From positions 285 to 64,284 of the forward strand of contig DCJK01000021.1 in the NCBI GenBank assembly GCA_002320005.1: 64,000 nt of DNA, written 5' to 3'. The notes under the pieces are model-generated. The model had not been told where the DNA came from and did not search any database. It worked only from the letters and a program-made list of their open reading frames with translations. This stretch comes from Firmicutes bacterium UBA1702 (GTDB lineage Bacteria > Bacillota > Clostridia > Peptostreptococcales > Anaerovoracaceae). This document shows positions 34,389 through 43,548 of this stretch, one piece after another (positions within the stretch are counted from its first letter, which is position 1; every line of letters starts with the position of its first letter). The position numbers were made by a program, and so were the translations under genes.

Positions 34389-34820
34389 TTATAGATTATC
34401 CAGCATTTCTACTCTGCGCTGATGTCTTCCTCCCTCATACTGTGTATCCAGCCACTCATCAACGATTTCCATCGCCAGTTCTTCTCCGGTAGTTCTCCCT
34501 CCCAGAGCAAGAATATTAGCATTGTTGTGCTGCTTGGTGAGATGCGCCATTTCCACAGAAGTGCAGAGTCCGCATCTTATGCCATGTACTTTATTGGCAG
34601 CTATGGAAATGCCGATTCCCGTTCCGCATACTACTACCCCAAGGTCCGCCTGTCCTGAGGCGACTGCTTCACCGCAAAGCTTCCCATAGATAGGGTAATC
34701 CACCGATTCTTCCGAATGAGTTCCCAGATCCTCGACTTCAATTCCTCTTTCCAGAAGATGCTCTTTGACTTTTTCTTTTAATTTATATCCGCCATGATCG
34801 GCGGCAACCGCAATTTTCAT
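34389..34820 (-). CDS. rpiB: ribose-5-phosphate isomerase B
   Basis: A 143-residue RpiB/LacAB-type isomerase converting ribose 5-phosphate and ribulose 5-phosphate. Signatures are the opening AADHGGYKLKEKVKEHL, catalytic VVCGTGIGISIAANKV (C in about position 66) and EMAHLTKQHNNANILALGGR. Length normal. Lies between sua5 and upp with short gaps. Confidence 0.95.
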   Translation of the reverse strand: MKIAVAADHGGYKLKEKVKEHLLERGIEVEDLGTHSEESVDYPIYGKLCGEAVASGQADLGVVVCGTGIGISIAANKVHGIRCGLCTSVEMAHLTKQHNNANILALGGRTTGEELAMEIVDEWLDTQYEGGRHQRRVEMLDNL

Positions 34821-34833
34821 TGTATTGCACCTC

Positions 34834-35862
34834 TTATTTTACTTCTCTTATGTTATAGCCTGCTGACTTGAACATTCTGTTCATCACCGCAAGACCGACA
34901 CCATCCTCTTCCAGCGCCGCTGCCATTATTACGTCAACTCCGCTTTTATCGAAAGCCCTGAGCTGAGCAAAGAACCGGTGCGCAGCTTCCTTAGGATTGT
35001 CGTTATCGTATATTATTATGCCTACCTTCTGACCGTATCCCGTTCTTAAAAGCTTCTCCTCGGCAATAGCAAGGCGAACTTTCTCCGGATCTCCTTTGAA
35101 AATTATCATTTCCGCCTTGGGTGCATAATGCTTGTATTTCATTCCCGGTGACTTAGGTTTAAAATCCTCTCCCGTTTCCAGCAGCCCATCTCCTTTTACG
35201 ATTTCGGGCTTTTTTAATATGGCAGGATCTATTCCCACGTCTTTTCCAAGAGCTGTGGACAGTTCTTCAGGAGTTATGATTCCCGGGCGGAGGATCATGG
35301 GTTTATCTGAAGTCATGTCTATAACCGTTGACTCTATTCCCACTTTGCAGGGTTCTCCCTGGATTATTGCATCAATACGCCCATGCAGATCATCATAAAC
35401 ATGCGCCGCCGTAGTGGGACTGGGATGCCCCGAAAGATTTGCGCTGGGACCTGCCAGAGGACATCCCGCCTCTCTGATAAGTTCAAGAGCGGTGCTGCTG
35501 TCCGGCATTCGCACAGCCACAGTGTCAAGACCCCCTGTAGTTACTCTGGGCACTTCCGGCCTTGCGGGCACGACCATAGTCAGAGGTCCCGGCCAGAAAG
35601 CTTCCATCAGCCGCTTCATATCCGGAGTTATAACGTCGGTAAGTCTCTCCATTTCTTTTTCGCCGGCTATATGAACAATCATGGGATTATCGCTTGGTCT
35701 TCCCTTAGCGGCGTATACCTTCCCTACAGCCTCGCTGTCCATGGCATTTGCTCCCAGGCCATATACTGTTTCTGTGGGGAAACCCACAAGTCCTCCTGTC
35801 TTGAGAATGTCTGCCGCTACTTGTATATCTTTTTCTGAAATTCCTAAAATCCTTGTTTCCAT
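34834..35862 (-). CDS. L-threonylcarbamoyladenylate synthase (Sua5/YwlC)
   Basis: A 342-residue enzyme using threonine, bicarbonate and ATP to form the intermediate of the tRNA t6A modification. The YrdC domain is residues 1-200 (LVGFPTETVYGLGANAM, then AKGRPSDNPMIVHI and GPSANLSGHPSPTTAAHV). The C-terminal Sua5 domain (about 230-342) marks the long form. Start lies 3 bases after the prfA stop, so they are translationally linked. Confidence 0.94.
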   Translation of the reverse strand: METRILGISEKDIQVAADILKTGGLVGFPTETVYGLGANAMDSEAVGKVYAAKGRPSDNPMIVHIAGEKEMERLTDVITPDMKRLMEAFWPGPLTMVVPARPEVPRVTTGGLDTVAVRMPDSSTALELIREAGCPLAGPSANLSGHPSPTTAAHVYDDLHGRIDAIIQGEPCKVGIESTVIDMTSDKPMILRPGIITPEELSTALGKDVGIDPAILKKPEIVKGDGLLETGEDFKPKSPGMKYKHYAPKAEMIIFKGDPEKVRLAIAEEKLLRTGYGQKVGIIIYDNDNPKEAAHRFFAQLRAFDKSGVDVIMAAALEEDGVGLAVMNRMFKSAGYNIREVK

Positions 35863-35865
35863 TGC

Positions 35866-36927
35866 TTAAAAGTTTTTCATCTTCTCGGCCTGATCACTGG
35901 TAATCAGCCCATCTACGATTTCGTCTATTTCACCGTCCAGAAAGCTGTCCAGTTTATATATGGTCATTCCGATACGGTGATCTGTAACTCTTCCCTGCGG
36001 AAAATTGTATGTTCTTATTCTTTCGCTTCTGTCCCCGGAGCCCACCTGGCTTCGTCTCTCTGCCGAAATCTCATCGTTCTGCTCCTGCAGCTTCATATCA
36101 TACAGCCTTGAACGAAGCACTTTAAAAGCCTTTTCTTTGTTTTTTATCTGCGACTTTTCGTCCTGACATGTAACTACCAGACCCGTAGGCAGATGTGTAA
36201 GTCTTACGGCGGAATCGGTGGTATTTACGCACTGTCCTCCGTTTCCTGAAGAACGATATACATCCACTCTCACGTCGTTTGGATTGATTTCCACCTCCAC
36301 GTCATCCACTTCCGGAAGCACTGCTACCGTTGCTGCAGATGTGTGGATTCTGCCGGAGCTTTCTGTTTCCGGCACCCTCTGCACCCTGTGAGTTCCGCTC
36401 TCATATTTAAGTCTGGAATAAGCTCCCTTTCCTTTTATGAGCACGCTTGCTTCCTTTATTCCTCCTATTCCCGTATCATTGGAATCCATGATCTCGGCTT
36501 TCCAGCCTCTTCTCTCGGTATATCTCAGATACATGCGCAGAAGATCCTGGGCAAAGAGCGCTGCCTCCTCTCCTCCGGTTCCTGCACGAACTTCCAATAT
36601 TACATTCTTCTCATCGTTAGGATCCTTAGGAAGAAGCAGGATTTTCAGTTGGTTTTCCATTTCGGGAATACTGTCCTCCAGTTCCGAAAGTTCCATTTTT
36701 GCCAGTTCTTTAAGCTCTTCATCTCCCGATTCCAGCATTTCCTTTGCCTCGGCAACTCCTTCCTTAGCTTTTTTGTATTCTCTGTATTTATTAACGATGG
36801 GTTCCATCTCACCCATTTCCTTGATGTGTTTCTGCCACAGAGGCTGATTATTTATCACATCCGGGTCAGAAACCTTCATGGAAAGTTCCTCGTATTTTTC
36901 CAGTATAAAGTCTAATTTATCAAACAT
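35866..36927 (-). CDS. prfA: peptide chain release factor 1
   Basis: A 353-residue release factor recognising UAA and UAG. The catalytic GGQ motif is in YRSSGNGGQCVNTTDSAVRL (about 225-245); the codon-recognition domain precedes and the C-terminal SGDRSERIRTYNFPQGRVTDHR is typical. The glutamine of GGQ is the substrate of PrmC, encoded two genes upstream at 37371. Confidence 0.97.
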   Translation of the reverse strand: MFDKLDFILEKYEELSMKVSDPDVINNQPLWQKHIKEMGEMEPIVNKYREYKKAKEGVAEAKEMLESGDEELKELAKMELSELEDSIPEMENQLKILLLPKDPNDEKNVILEVRAGTGGEEAALFAQDLLRMYLRYTERRGWKAEIMDSNDTGIGGIKEASVLIKGKGAYSRLKYESGTHRVQRVPETESSGRIHTSAATVAVLPEVDDVEVEINPNDVRVDVYRSSGNGGQCVNTTDSAVRLTHLPTGLVVTCQDEKSQIKNKEKAFKVLRSRLYDMKLQEQNDEISAERRSQVGSGDRSERIRTYNFPQGRVTDHRIGMTIYKLDSFLDGEIDEIVDGLITSDQAEKMKNF

Positions 36928-37023
36928 TTCAGTCTCCTTGGGATTAAAATTTATTATCTATATCTAAACGGATATTATATCATAGTCAGTGGATTTTGAA
37001 AAGCGAAAAGCACGGCTCTTTAT

Positions 37024-37060
37024 ACATAAAAAAACCGGAAGTGTCTTCCGGTTTGTTTTT
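37024..37060 (-). terminator. terminator behind rpmE
   Basis: AAACCGGAA / TTCCGGTTT, 9-bp stem (37032-37040 with 37046-37054), 5-base loop, then a T run on the minus strand. Confidence 0.85.
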
Positions 37061-37065
37061 GATTA

Positions 37066-37266
37066 TTAGTCAATGTTGTACTTGTTTTTGAATTTTTCAA
37101 CACGGCCGCCTCTGTTGACGAACTTCTGCTGACCTGTGAAGAACGGATGACATGCTGAACATACGTCCAGTCTCAGCTCTTCTTTTGTTGACTTTGTAAC
37201 AAAAGTGTTACCACATGCGCAAGTTACTTTACATTCCTTATAATCAGGATGGATTCCTTCCTTCAT
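37066..37266 (-). CDS. rpmE: 50S ribosomal protein L31, zinc-binding form
   Basis: A 66-residue protein with the four-cysteine zinc pattern CKVTCACGN ... CSACHPFFTGQQKF, i.e. the C+ type normally used when zinc is sufficient. Followed by a strong terminator, so it is separated from prfA. Confidence 0.96.
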   Translation of the reverse strand: MKEGIHPDYKECKVTCACGNTFVTKSTKEELRLDVCSACHPFFTGQQKFVNRGGRVEKFKNKYNID

Positions 37267-37370
37267 GCTTTTACCTCTTTCTTGTCTGTCGCGACATATT
37301 TTTGCTGTGCAGATTCACAGCCATTACAATATATCACACAGAAATCAATAAATCAAGTATTTTTTGAAAT

Positions 37371-38288
37371 TCAGCGGTTTTCAGCTTTTTTGCCTTTAAG
37401 AACCGCTGTGATTATTCTGTCTTTATCCGCCAGATCTTTCAGCACCTGTATGTCCGTAAACTTTTGAGTCTCATCAAGCAGTGATTTTACGGCCTCACCC
37501 TGGTTATATCCGATTTCCATCATCAATATGCCTTTTTTGTGCAGATGTTCCGGTGCTTCTGCTGCAATTCTGCGATAGAAATCCAGTCCGTCTTTTCCTC
37601 CATCCAGAGCCATGACAGGCTCGTGGTCTTTTACTTCTCTCTGAAGAGTTGGTATCACATCGCTTTCGATATAAGGAGGGTTTGAAATAATGAAATCAAA
37701 TTTCTTCTTTCCCAGTCTGCCGCAAAATGGCGAAAACAAATCGCCCTGAATAAACTTTATTCCTTTGCAGCCGTTTACTCGGGCATTTTCTTCGGCAGTT
37801 TTCAATGCTTCACCGCTCAGTTCAGAACATGTGACCTTAGCTTTTGGAAAAAGTTTTGCGACGGACACTCCTATCGCTCCGCTTCCGCAGCACAGATCCA
37901 GAATCTCCCTTGCATTTGAAGCTCCGTAATATTTTTCACCGCGCAGAGTTCCCTCCCGAAGAATCTCCAGTGCATCCTCCACCATTGTTTCGGTATCCTG
38001 TCTCGGAATCAGAACTGACGGATTTACATTGAAGGTCAGTCCCATAAAATCCTGCGTGCCTGTTATATATTGAAGAGGCTCTCCGGAAGCTCTTCTTTCT
38101 ATCAGTCTGAAATATTCCTCTCCGACCTTATCCTGCAGCACATCCTGCCAGTGCATCATAAGGCCTACGGAATCCAGCTTGTCCATAAAGCAGTATAAAG
38201 TTTTGGCGTCCCTTGCCGCGTCTGCTATACCTGCTTCTTTCAGCTGGTTTTCTCCTATTTTTATAAGTTCTTTAAGTGGTAGACTCAT
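37371..38288 (-). CDS. prmC: release factor glutamine N5-methyltransferase
   Basis: A 305-residue methyltransferase that modifies the GGQ glutamine of release factors. SAM motif ILDLCCGSGAIGVSVAKLFP (about 127-146) and catalytic NPPY (FIISNPPYIESDV) are present, with the N-terminal helical PrmC domain. Overlaps the upstream DUF1385 gene by 17 bases. Confidence 0.94.
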   Translation of the reverse strand: MSLPLKELIKIGENQLKEAGIADAARDAKTLYCFMDKLDSVGLMMHWQDVLQDKVGEEYFRLIERRASGEPLQYITGTQDFMGLTFNVNPSVLIPRQDTETMVEDALEILREGTLRGEKYYGASNAREILDLCCGSGAIGVSVAKLFPKAKVTCSELSGEALKTAEENARVNGCKGIKFIQGDLFSPFCGRLGKKKFDFIISNPPYIESDVIPTLQREVKDHEPVMALDGGKDGLDFYRRIAAEAPEHLHKKGILMMEIGYNQGEAVKSLLDETQKFTDIQVLKDLADKDRIITAVLKGKKAENR

Positions 38289-39309
38289 TTCCTTCTTTTC
38301 CTTCTTCGTTATTGTCCCGCTCTTCCTTCAGAGGTTCCCCGTTGATATCGCATAAACCCTCAAAATAAGGCGTGTCATTATCCGGCAATACAGCTTTAAG
38401 GGCGGCAATTGCCACCTCCAGCTGACTGTCATCAGGCTCTCTGGTTGTGAGTTTCTGAAGATATATTCCCGGCAGGCTCAAGGTTTTTACCAGCCAGTTA
38501 TCGCTGCGTCCTGCCCATTTAAGCAGTTCATAGGACACTCCTGCTATAAGCGGCAGCACCAGAAGTCTGGTCAGTATCCTCATCCATACATTGGGCCAAC
38601 CCATAAGGGCATGGGCCAGAACCGCAATTACCATTACAAACATCAGGAAGCTGGTTCCGCAGCGTGGATGCAGGGTATAGAACTGCTGCGCGTTTTCAGG
38701 TGTCAGTTCAAGACCGTTTTCAAAGCAATGTATTGTTTTATGCTCTGCACCATGATACTGAAAAACCACCTTAATGTCCTGCATTCTTCCTATAAGCGCG
38801 ATGTACATGATAAATATCACCAGACGCATGGCCCCTTCTGCAAGGTTCAGCAGAATAATGCTTTCTGTCACCTTCGAAAGCAGCCCCACCACCACGGTAG
38901 GAAGAAGCATGAATATACCTATTGAAAGAACCAGCGCAACGACTACCGAAAGCATCATCAGTATCTTCCAGGCTCTTTCTTTTCCGAATTTCTCTTCCAC
39001 CCATATGTCAAACTTGTCTTTTTCGTATTCCTCCGGGTAGTTTTCTTCAAGGATATCCGCTGAATAAAGCAGCGTTCTGGTACCCTCCACAAGAGATGTC
39101 ACAAAACTCACCACTCCTCTTACAAGAGGAACTTTTGTCCATTTGCCGGTCTTTGGTGAAGGCTGAGTTTTCATGTGTATCGTGCCGTCAGGAAGGCGCA
39201 CTGCTATGGCGGTCTTCTTCGGTCCGCGCATCATTATTCCTTCCATTATGGCCTGTCCGCCGATTGAAGTTGGGCAGGCGTCTTTAAGAAAAATCTTTTT
39301 TAAGTCCAT
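38272..39309 (-). CDS. DUF1385 membrane protein (YqhQ-like)
   Basis: A 345-residue protein with four or five hydrophobic helices in the middle. Family signatures are GGQAIMEGIMMRGP at the start and YHGAEHKTIHCFENG with the later HPRCGTSFLMFVM. Conserved in Firmicutes next to prmC and rpmE; biochemical role unknown. The His/Cys conservation suggests a metal site (inference). Confidence 0.9.
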   Translation of the reverse strand: MDLKKIFLKDACPTSIGGQAIMEGIMMRGPKKTAIAVRLPDGTIHMKTQPSPKTGKWTKVPLVRGVVSFVTSLVEGTRTLLYSADILEENYPEEYEKDKFDIWVEEKFGKERAWKILMMLSVVVALVLSIGIFMLLPTVVVGLLSKVTESIILLNLAEGAMRLVIFIMYIALIGRMQDIKVVFQYHGAEHKTIHCFENGLELTPENAQQFYTLHPRCGTSFLMFVMVIAVLAHALMGWPNVWMRILTRLLVLPLIAGVSYELLKWAGRSDNWLVKTLSLPGIYLQKLTTREPDDSQLEVAIAALKAVLPDNDTPYFEGLCDINGEPLKEERDNNEEGKEGNESTT

Positions 39310-39327
39310 CTTTTACCTTTATCTTGT

Positions 39328-40509
39328 TCAGTCATCAAGCATTACTTTTTTAATTACCTGTATAAAGTCTCTGTTGTTTCTGGTATGAGCCAGGTTTTCG
39401 ATAATGGTTTCTGTCACATCCTGAGAATTGCTGTTAGCCAGAGCTCTTCTCATGGTCCATACGGCTTCCAGTTCCTCCTGATCCATCAGCAGATCTTCAC
39501 GCCGTGTTCCCGATTTGTTCAGGCTTATGGCCGGGAAAATCCTCTTTTCGGAAAGCTTTCTGTCGAGATGAAGTTCCATGTTTCCCGTTCCTTTGAATTC
39601 TTCAAATATAACGTCATCCATGCGGCTTCCCGTTTCTACCAGCGCCGTTGCCAGTATGGTTATGGATCCGCCTTCTTCCATCTTTCTGGCAGCACCGAAG
39701 AATTTTTTGGGTTTATGCAGAGCTCCCGGATCGAGTCCTCCGGATAAAGTCCTGCCGGATGCCGGCACCACCATGTTATATGCTCTCGCCAGTCGGGTGA
39801 TGCTGTCAAGAAGTATCACCACATCTTTTCCGTGTTCTACAAGCCTCTGGGCTCTCGCAAGGACCATTTCAGCTACTTTTACGTGATGTTGAGGCAGTTC
39901 ATCAAAAGTTGAATATATAACCTCGCCTCCCTTCAGAGATCTTCTCATGTCCGTAACCTCCTCAGGTCTTTCATCCACGAGAAGGACTATCATTTCTATG
40001 TCAGGATAGCTGGCCTCTATGGAATTGGCTATGCTCTTGAGCAAAACCGTTTTTCCTGCTTTCGGAGGAGCTACAATGAGTCCTCTCTGCCCTTTTCCTA
40101 TAGGTGCAACAAGGTCTATAAGCCTCATGGAAAGCTCGCGGCTGCCGCTCTCCAGACGTATTCTCTCATATGGGAATACCGGTGTTAGATCCTCAAAATC
40201 AGGTCTCCTGATTGCCACGCCCGGTTCATCACCATTTACCGTAAGCACATAAAGAAGTGCTCCGAATCTCTCTCCTTCCTTTGGAAGTCTGGTTATACCT
40301 TTTATCTTATCCCCTGTCTTAAGATTGAAGCGGCGTATCTGTGTCGGTGACACATATATGTCCCTGTCACTGGTGAGGAAATTTGAAAAGCGCAAAAATC
40401 CGAAGTTGTTTTCTTCCTGTATTTCCAGGATCCCTTCAACCTCAGGTCTGGGCTCTTTAGGTGTGCTTTCCTCCGGTGTTATTTCAGAATCTAAAATTTT
40501 TTCATCCAT
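39328..40509 (-). CDS. rho: transcription termination factor Rho
   Basis: A 393-residue hexameric RNA helicase. The RNA-binding cold-shock-like domain has NFGFLRFSNFLTSDRDIYVS (about 35-54); the ATPase has Walker A PPKAGKTVLLKSIA, the Q-loop PASGRTLSGGLD and R-loop SGTRREDLL. The N-terminal extension before it is short and acidic. Starts the leftward housekeeping block. Confidence 0.97.
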   Translation of the reverse strand: MDEKILDSEITPEESTPKEPRPEVEGILEIQEENNFGFLRFSNFLTSDRDIYVSPTQIRRFNLKTGDKIKGITRLPKEGERFGALLYVLTVNGDEPGVAIRRPDFEDLTPVFPYERIRLESGSRELSMRLIDLVAPIGKGQRGLIVAPPKAGKTVLLKSIANSIEASYPDIEMIVLLVDERPEEVTDMRRSLKGGEVIYSTFDELPQHHVKVAEMVLARAQRLVEHGKDVVILLDSITRLARAYNMVVPASGRTLSGGLDPGALHKPKKFFGAARKMEEGGSITILATALVETGSRMDDVIFEEFKGTGNMELHLDRKLSEKRIFPAISLNKSGTRREDLLMDQEELEAVWTMRRALANSNSQDVTETIIENLAHTRNNRDFIQVIKKVMLDD

Positions 40510-40646
40510 TATTTTACCTGTAATGCCGGACCTTAAGAAGCGGTCCGTACCTTTCCTAGAAATTTAAGAATTGCTGTATAGAATGTGTATGTGTTAATGA
40601 TATACTCACAATGCAAAAAATGCAAGGCAAATCACGCTCGGGCCGA

Positions 40647-41507
40647 TTAAATAAGCATTATCAGGGTGCCTGCAACGATGAAAAACAGTCCTATTGCTGA
40701 TTTTCTTGTCAGTTTTTCTTCGAAAACTATGTAAGAGAATGCTATTGTTATAAGAATGCTCAACTTGTCTATAGGCACAACAACACTGGCAAGCCCGTCA
40801 TGAAGAGCTTTATAGTAGCACAGCCATGAGCCTCCTGTTGCCAGCCCCGAAAGGCATATAAATACGAGTTCTTTACGGGGTATATCTCTGACCTGGTGCT
40901 GTTTGCCTGTAGCAAAGACCATAATCCATGCCATGATAAGTACAACGCCTGTCCGGATTGCTGTCCCCAAGTTGGACTCCACTCCGGAAATTCCTATCTT
41001 GCCCAAGATGGCTGTCATGCTTGCAAAAACCGCAGAACCTACAGCATAAAAGAGCCAGCCTTTTCCTCCTTCTTTCTTTTCTGCCACATCTTTCTTCTCT
41101 ATCATCATGAAGGTTCCGACTCCGATAAGCACAACACCGATTCCTTTGGTAAGGCTTATTTCTTCGCCAAGAAGTACGAAGGCCAGCAGTATGGTAAGAA
41201 CCGTACTTGATTTGTCTATAGGAACGACTTTGTTTATATCTCCTATCTGCAAAGCCTTAAAGTAGCAGAGCCATGAACCGCCTGTTGCCAGTCCCGAAAG
41301 CACAAGAAATACAAAGGTTTTCCCTCCCACCGAAGAGATCTGATCCTGAGATCCTGCAACAAAGACCATCAGCCATGAAAAAACCAGAACAACTATGGTA
41401 CGCACTGCTGTAGCCACGGTAGAATCAGTCCTGCTGATACCGCATTTTGCAAGTATTGATGTCGCTCCTGCAAATATAGCAGAGCCAAAAGCAAATAAAA
41501 TCCACAT
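40647..41507 (-). CDS. EamA/DMT-family transporter with duplicated halves
   Basis: A 286-residue protein of about ten helices. The two EamA halves are unusually alike: both contain GLATGGSWLCY(F/Y)KAL followed by VVPIDK and a glycine-rich last helix. DNA of the two halves is also alike around 40815-40850 and 41255-41290. Substrate unknown. Confidence 0.85.
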   Translation of the reverse strand: MWILFAFGSAIFAGATSILAKCGISRTDSTVATAVRTIVVLVFSWLMVFVAGSQDQISSVGGKTFVFLVLSGLATGGSWLCYFKALQIGDINKVVPIDKSSTVLTILLAFVLLGEEISLTKGIGVVLIGVGTFMMIEKKDVAEKKEGGKGWLFYAVGSAVFASMTAILGKIGISGVESNLGTAIRTGVVLIMAWIMVFATGKQHQVRDIPRKELVFICLSGLATGGSWLCYYKALHDGLASVVVPIDKLSILITIAFSYIVFEEKLTRKSAIGLFFIVAGTLIMLI

Positions 41508-41542
41508 CCTGTTTCCCTCACTTTTTTATTTTCTTTTATTAT

Positions 41543-41582
41543 ATCACAAAAACACCGTGGAAGAATCATCTTCCGCGGTGTT
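41543..41582 (-). terminator. terminator behind the amino-acid binding protein
   Basis: AACACCGTGGAAGA (41551-41564) pairs with TCTTCCGCGGTGTT (41569-41582) around a 4-base loop, with T tracts on both strands. Confidence 0.85.
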
Positions 41583-41601
41583 ATGTTTTTTTATTTATCT
41601 G

Positions 41602-42366
41602 CTATTCTTCTGAGAACCATTTTGCAACCAGTTCGTCATATTTTCCGCTGTCTTTAACATTTTTAAGACCGGCATTGATCTTTTCCAGAAGGTCCGTATT
41701 GCCCTTTGTTACTGCGAAAGCCATTTCTGCCGGATCTATAAGGGACTCAACCTGCTTGATGGTATCGCTGTTCTTTGTTTCATAGTACTTAGCTACAGGT
41801 GCGTCCATGACAACTGCATCTACGTCACCGTTCTGGAGCTGCAGTATGCACTGAGTAGTCTGGTTCAGAACGACTGCTTCCTTGATCTGACCCTTTGATG
41901 CAAGATCCTGAACATATTCTGCTTCTGTAGTTCCGATCTGTGCTGCAACTTTCATGTCGGCAGTCAAATCTTCTGCTTTGTTGATCTTGTCATTGTCCTT
42001 CTTTACAATGATGACTTTTCCACTGTCAAAATATTTGTCTGAGAAATCAACTTTTTCTGCTCTTTCGGCTGTAACGTTCATTCCTGCTGCTACGATATCT
42101 GCGTTGCCTGCCTTGATTGCAGGAATGATTGCATCGAATTCGAATGCCTGATATTCAACCTTGAAGCCCTGATCTTCTGCAATTGCATTGAGCAGATCCA
42201 TATCAAATCCTACGATATTTCCGTCTTCATCGGTCGTATCAAATGGCGGATATGTAGGCTCTGTTGCTGCGATGTATGTTTCTTCCTTTCCTCCACAGCC
42301 CGCCAGCATGCATACTGAAAGAACGACGATAAGTGCTACTGTTAAAAATTTTACTGACTTTTTCAT
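41602..42366 (-). CDS. amino-acid ABC transporter substrate-binding lipoprotein
   Basis: A 254-residue family-3 solute-binding protein. Signal peptide with lipobox CMLAGCGG, then YIAATEPTYPPFDTTDEDGN and GFDMDLLNAIAEDQG, the classic glutamine/arginine-type binder opening; R-x-x-K near TAERAEKVDFSDKYF contacts the ligand carboxylate. No permease or ATPase gene is adjacent; the upstream neighbour is the ureohydrolase, 21 bases away, so an arginine- or agmatine-type ligand is plausible but unproven. Confidence 0.9.
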   Translation of the reverse strand: MKKSVKFLTVALIVVLSVCMLAGCGGKEETYIAATEPTYPPFDTTDEDGNIVGFDMDLLNAIAEDQGFKVEYQAFEFDAIIPAIKAGNADIVAAGMNVTAERAEKVDFSDKYFDSGKVIIVKKDNDKINKAEDLTADMKVAAQIGTTEAEYVQDLASKGQIKEAVVLNQTTQCILQLQNGDVDAVVMDAPVAKYYETKNSDTIKQVESLIDPAEMAFAVTKGNTDLLEKINAGLKNVKDSGKYDELVAKWFSEE

Positions 42367-42387
42367 TTTTGTTTCCTCCGTGATTTT

Positions 42388-43365
42388 CTATTTATTCTTC
42401 TTTTCTTTAGCTTTTGTTAAAAATGACATTGCATCCAGCATCAGCTGCGCCGCGTACATGGATGTCATGTCGCTTGTATCGTTGGGCGGTGACACCTCCG
42501 TTACGTCGAATCCGACAATATTGCCTTTATAGGCTGCTGCTTCTATAATGGCGCTGGCCTCTTCGTAATAAAGTCCGAAAGGCACCGGTGAACCGGTTCC
42601 GATGGCAATGGATGGGTCAAGTCCGTCTATATCAAAGGTTATGTAATAATTCTTTCCCTCCGGAATCTGAGAAGCCACATATTCCACACCCTTCTTTCTT
42701 ACTTCTCCGGAAGTGATTATGGTGTTTCCGTTGGCTCTTGCATCCTGGAAGTCCGAATATTGCGAGCTGCCTATGCCCCGCATTCCTATCTGTATTATTT
42801 TTCCTATATGCCCCATCTCAGAGGCTCTTCGCATAGGGCTTCCGGGGCCTTCTGCTATGTCAAAAGGTTTATAGGTAAAATCCAGATGGGCATCGAACTG
42901 TATAACACACAGGTCGCTGTAGCTGTCAAAGGCTCTCAGTATAGGCGTTGTTATTGCATGATCTCCGCCTATGGTAAATGGTATAGCTCCTTTTGACAGA
43001 ATTTTTCGGATTGCCGCTTCGCAGTTTTTGAAACTCCTCTCATACACCGTATGCAGAACATCTATGTTTCCGCAGTCCACGATCTTCCAGGGTTCTCCAA
43101 GAAACATCTCATCTCTCAGCGGATCATACCAGCCTTCGTGGGCGTAGCAGTTATATGTTGAGGCTTCTCGGACTCCTCGCGGCCCAAATCTGGCACCAGT
43201 CTTCACCGATGTGCCCATATCATAGGGCATCCCTATTACTGCAATATCTGCCTCCAGCTGATCCAGATCAAAGCACATGGGCGACATAAGGAAGGACGGT
43301 ATTCCTACGAAAGGGTTTCTCATAGATTCTTTTTCAATTGTGAAAGGATAATTTTTCATTGCCAT
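42388..43365 (-). CDS. agmatinase/arginase-family ureohydrolase
   Basis: A 325-residue binuclear-metal hydrolase releasing urea from a guanidino compound. Metal ligands: GGDHAITTP, FDAHLDF and DIDGLDPS, plus a late E in DVTEVSPPND. Start ATG at 43365 with AGGAG 10 bases upstream (the frame extends 10 codons further). Agmatinase is the nearest textbook role, but the family also contains guanidinobutyrase and guanidine hydrolase. The neighbouring binding protein, acetamidase/formamidase and a structured RNA leave those alternatives open. Confidence 0.85.
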   Translation of the reverse strand: MAMKNYPFTIEKESMRNPFVGIPSFLMSPMCFDLDQLEADIAVIGMPYDMGTSVKTGARFGPRGVREASTYNCYAHEGWYDPLRDEMFLGEPWKIVDCGNIDVLHTVYERSFKNCEAAIRKILSKGAIPFTIGGDHAITTPILRAFDSYSDLCVIQFDAHLDFTYKPFDIAEGPGSPMRRASEMGHIGKIIQIGMRGIGSSQYSDFQDARANGNTIITSGEVRKKGVEYVASQIPEGKNYYITFDIDGLDPSIAIGTGSPVPFGLYYEEASAIIEAAAYKGNIVGFDVTEVSPPNDTSDMTSMYAAQLMLDAMSFLTKAKEKKNK

Positions 43366-43389
43366 TTTTATGCGTCTCCTATTCATCAG

Positions 43390-43416
43390 ATGCATCCTTT
43401 ATGCATCAACATGCAT
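43390..43416. promoter_or_regulatory. three phased ATGCAT palindromes, likely operator
   Basis: ATGCAT at 43390, 43401 and 43411, spaced 11 and 10 bp, between the -10 box and the ribosome site of the ureohydrolase gene. Placement downstream of the promoter suits a repressor. Confidence 0.5.
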
Positions 43417-43445
43417 ATAATACCCCCTTTTTACTGGGTTGTCAA
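43417..43445 (-). promoter_or_regulatory. promoter of the ureohydrolase gene
   Basis: Minus strand TTGACA (43440-43445), 17-base spacer, TATTAT (43417-43422). Confidence 0.8.
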
Positions 43446-43548
43446 GCATAAAAATAAATAATTTTGAATATTTTTTGAATTTTATGCGCAGATTGTATGG
43501 CGACTTCATTTTCGGGCATTCTCGTGTCAGACAAAAGCTCCGCTCCGG

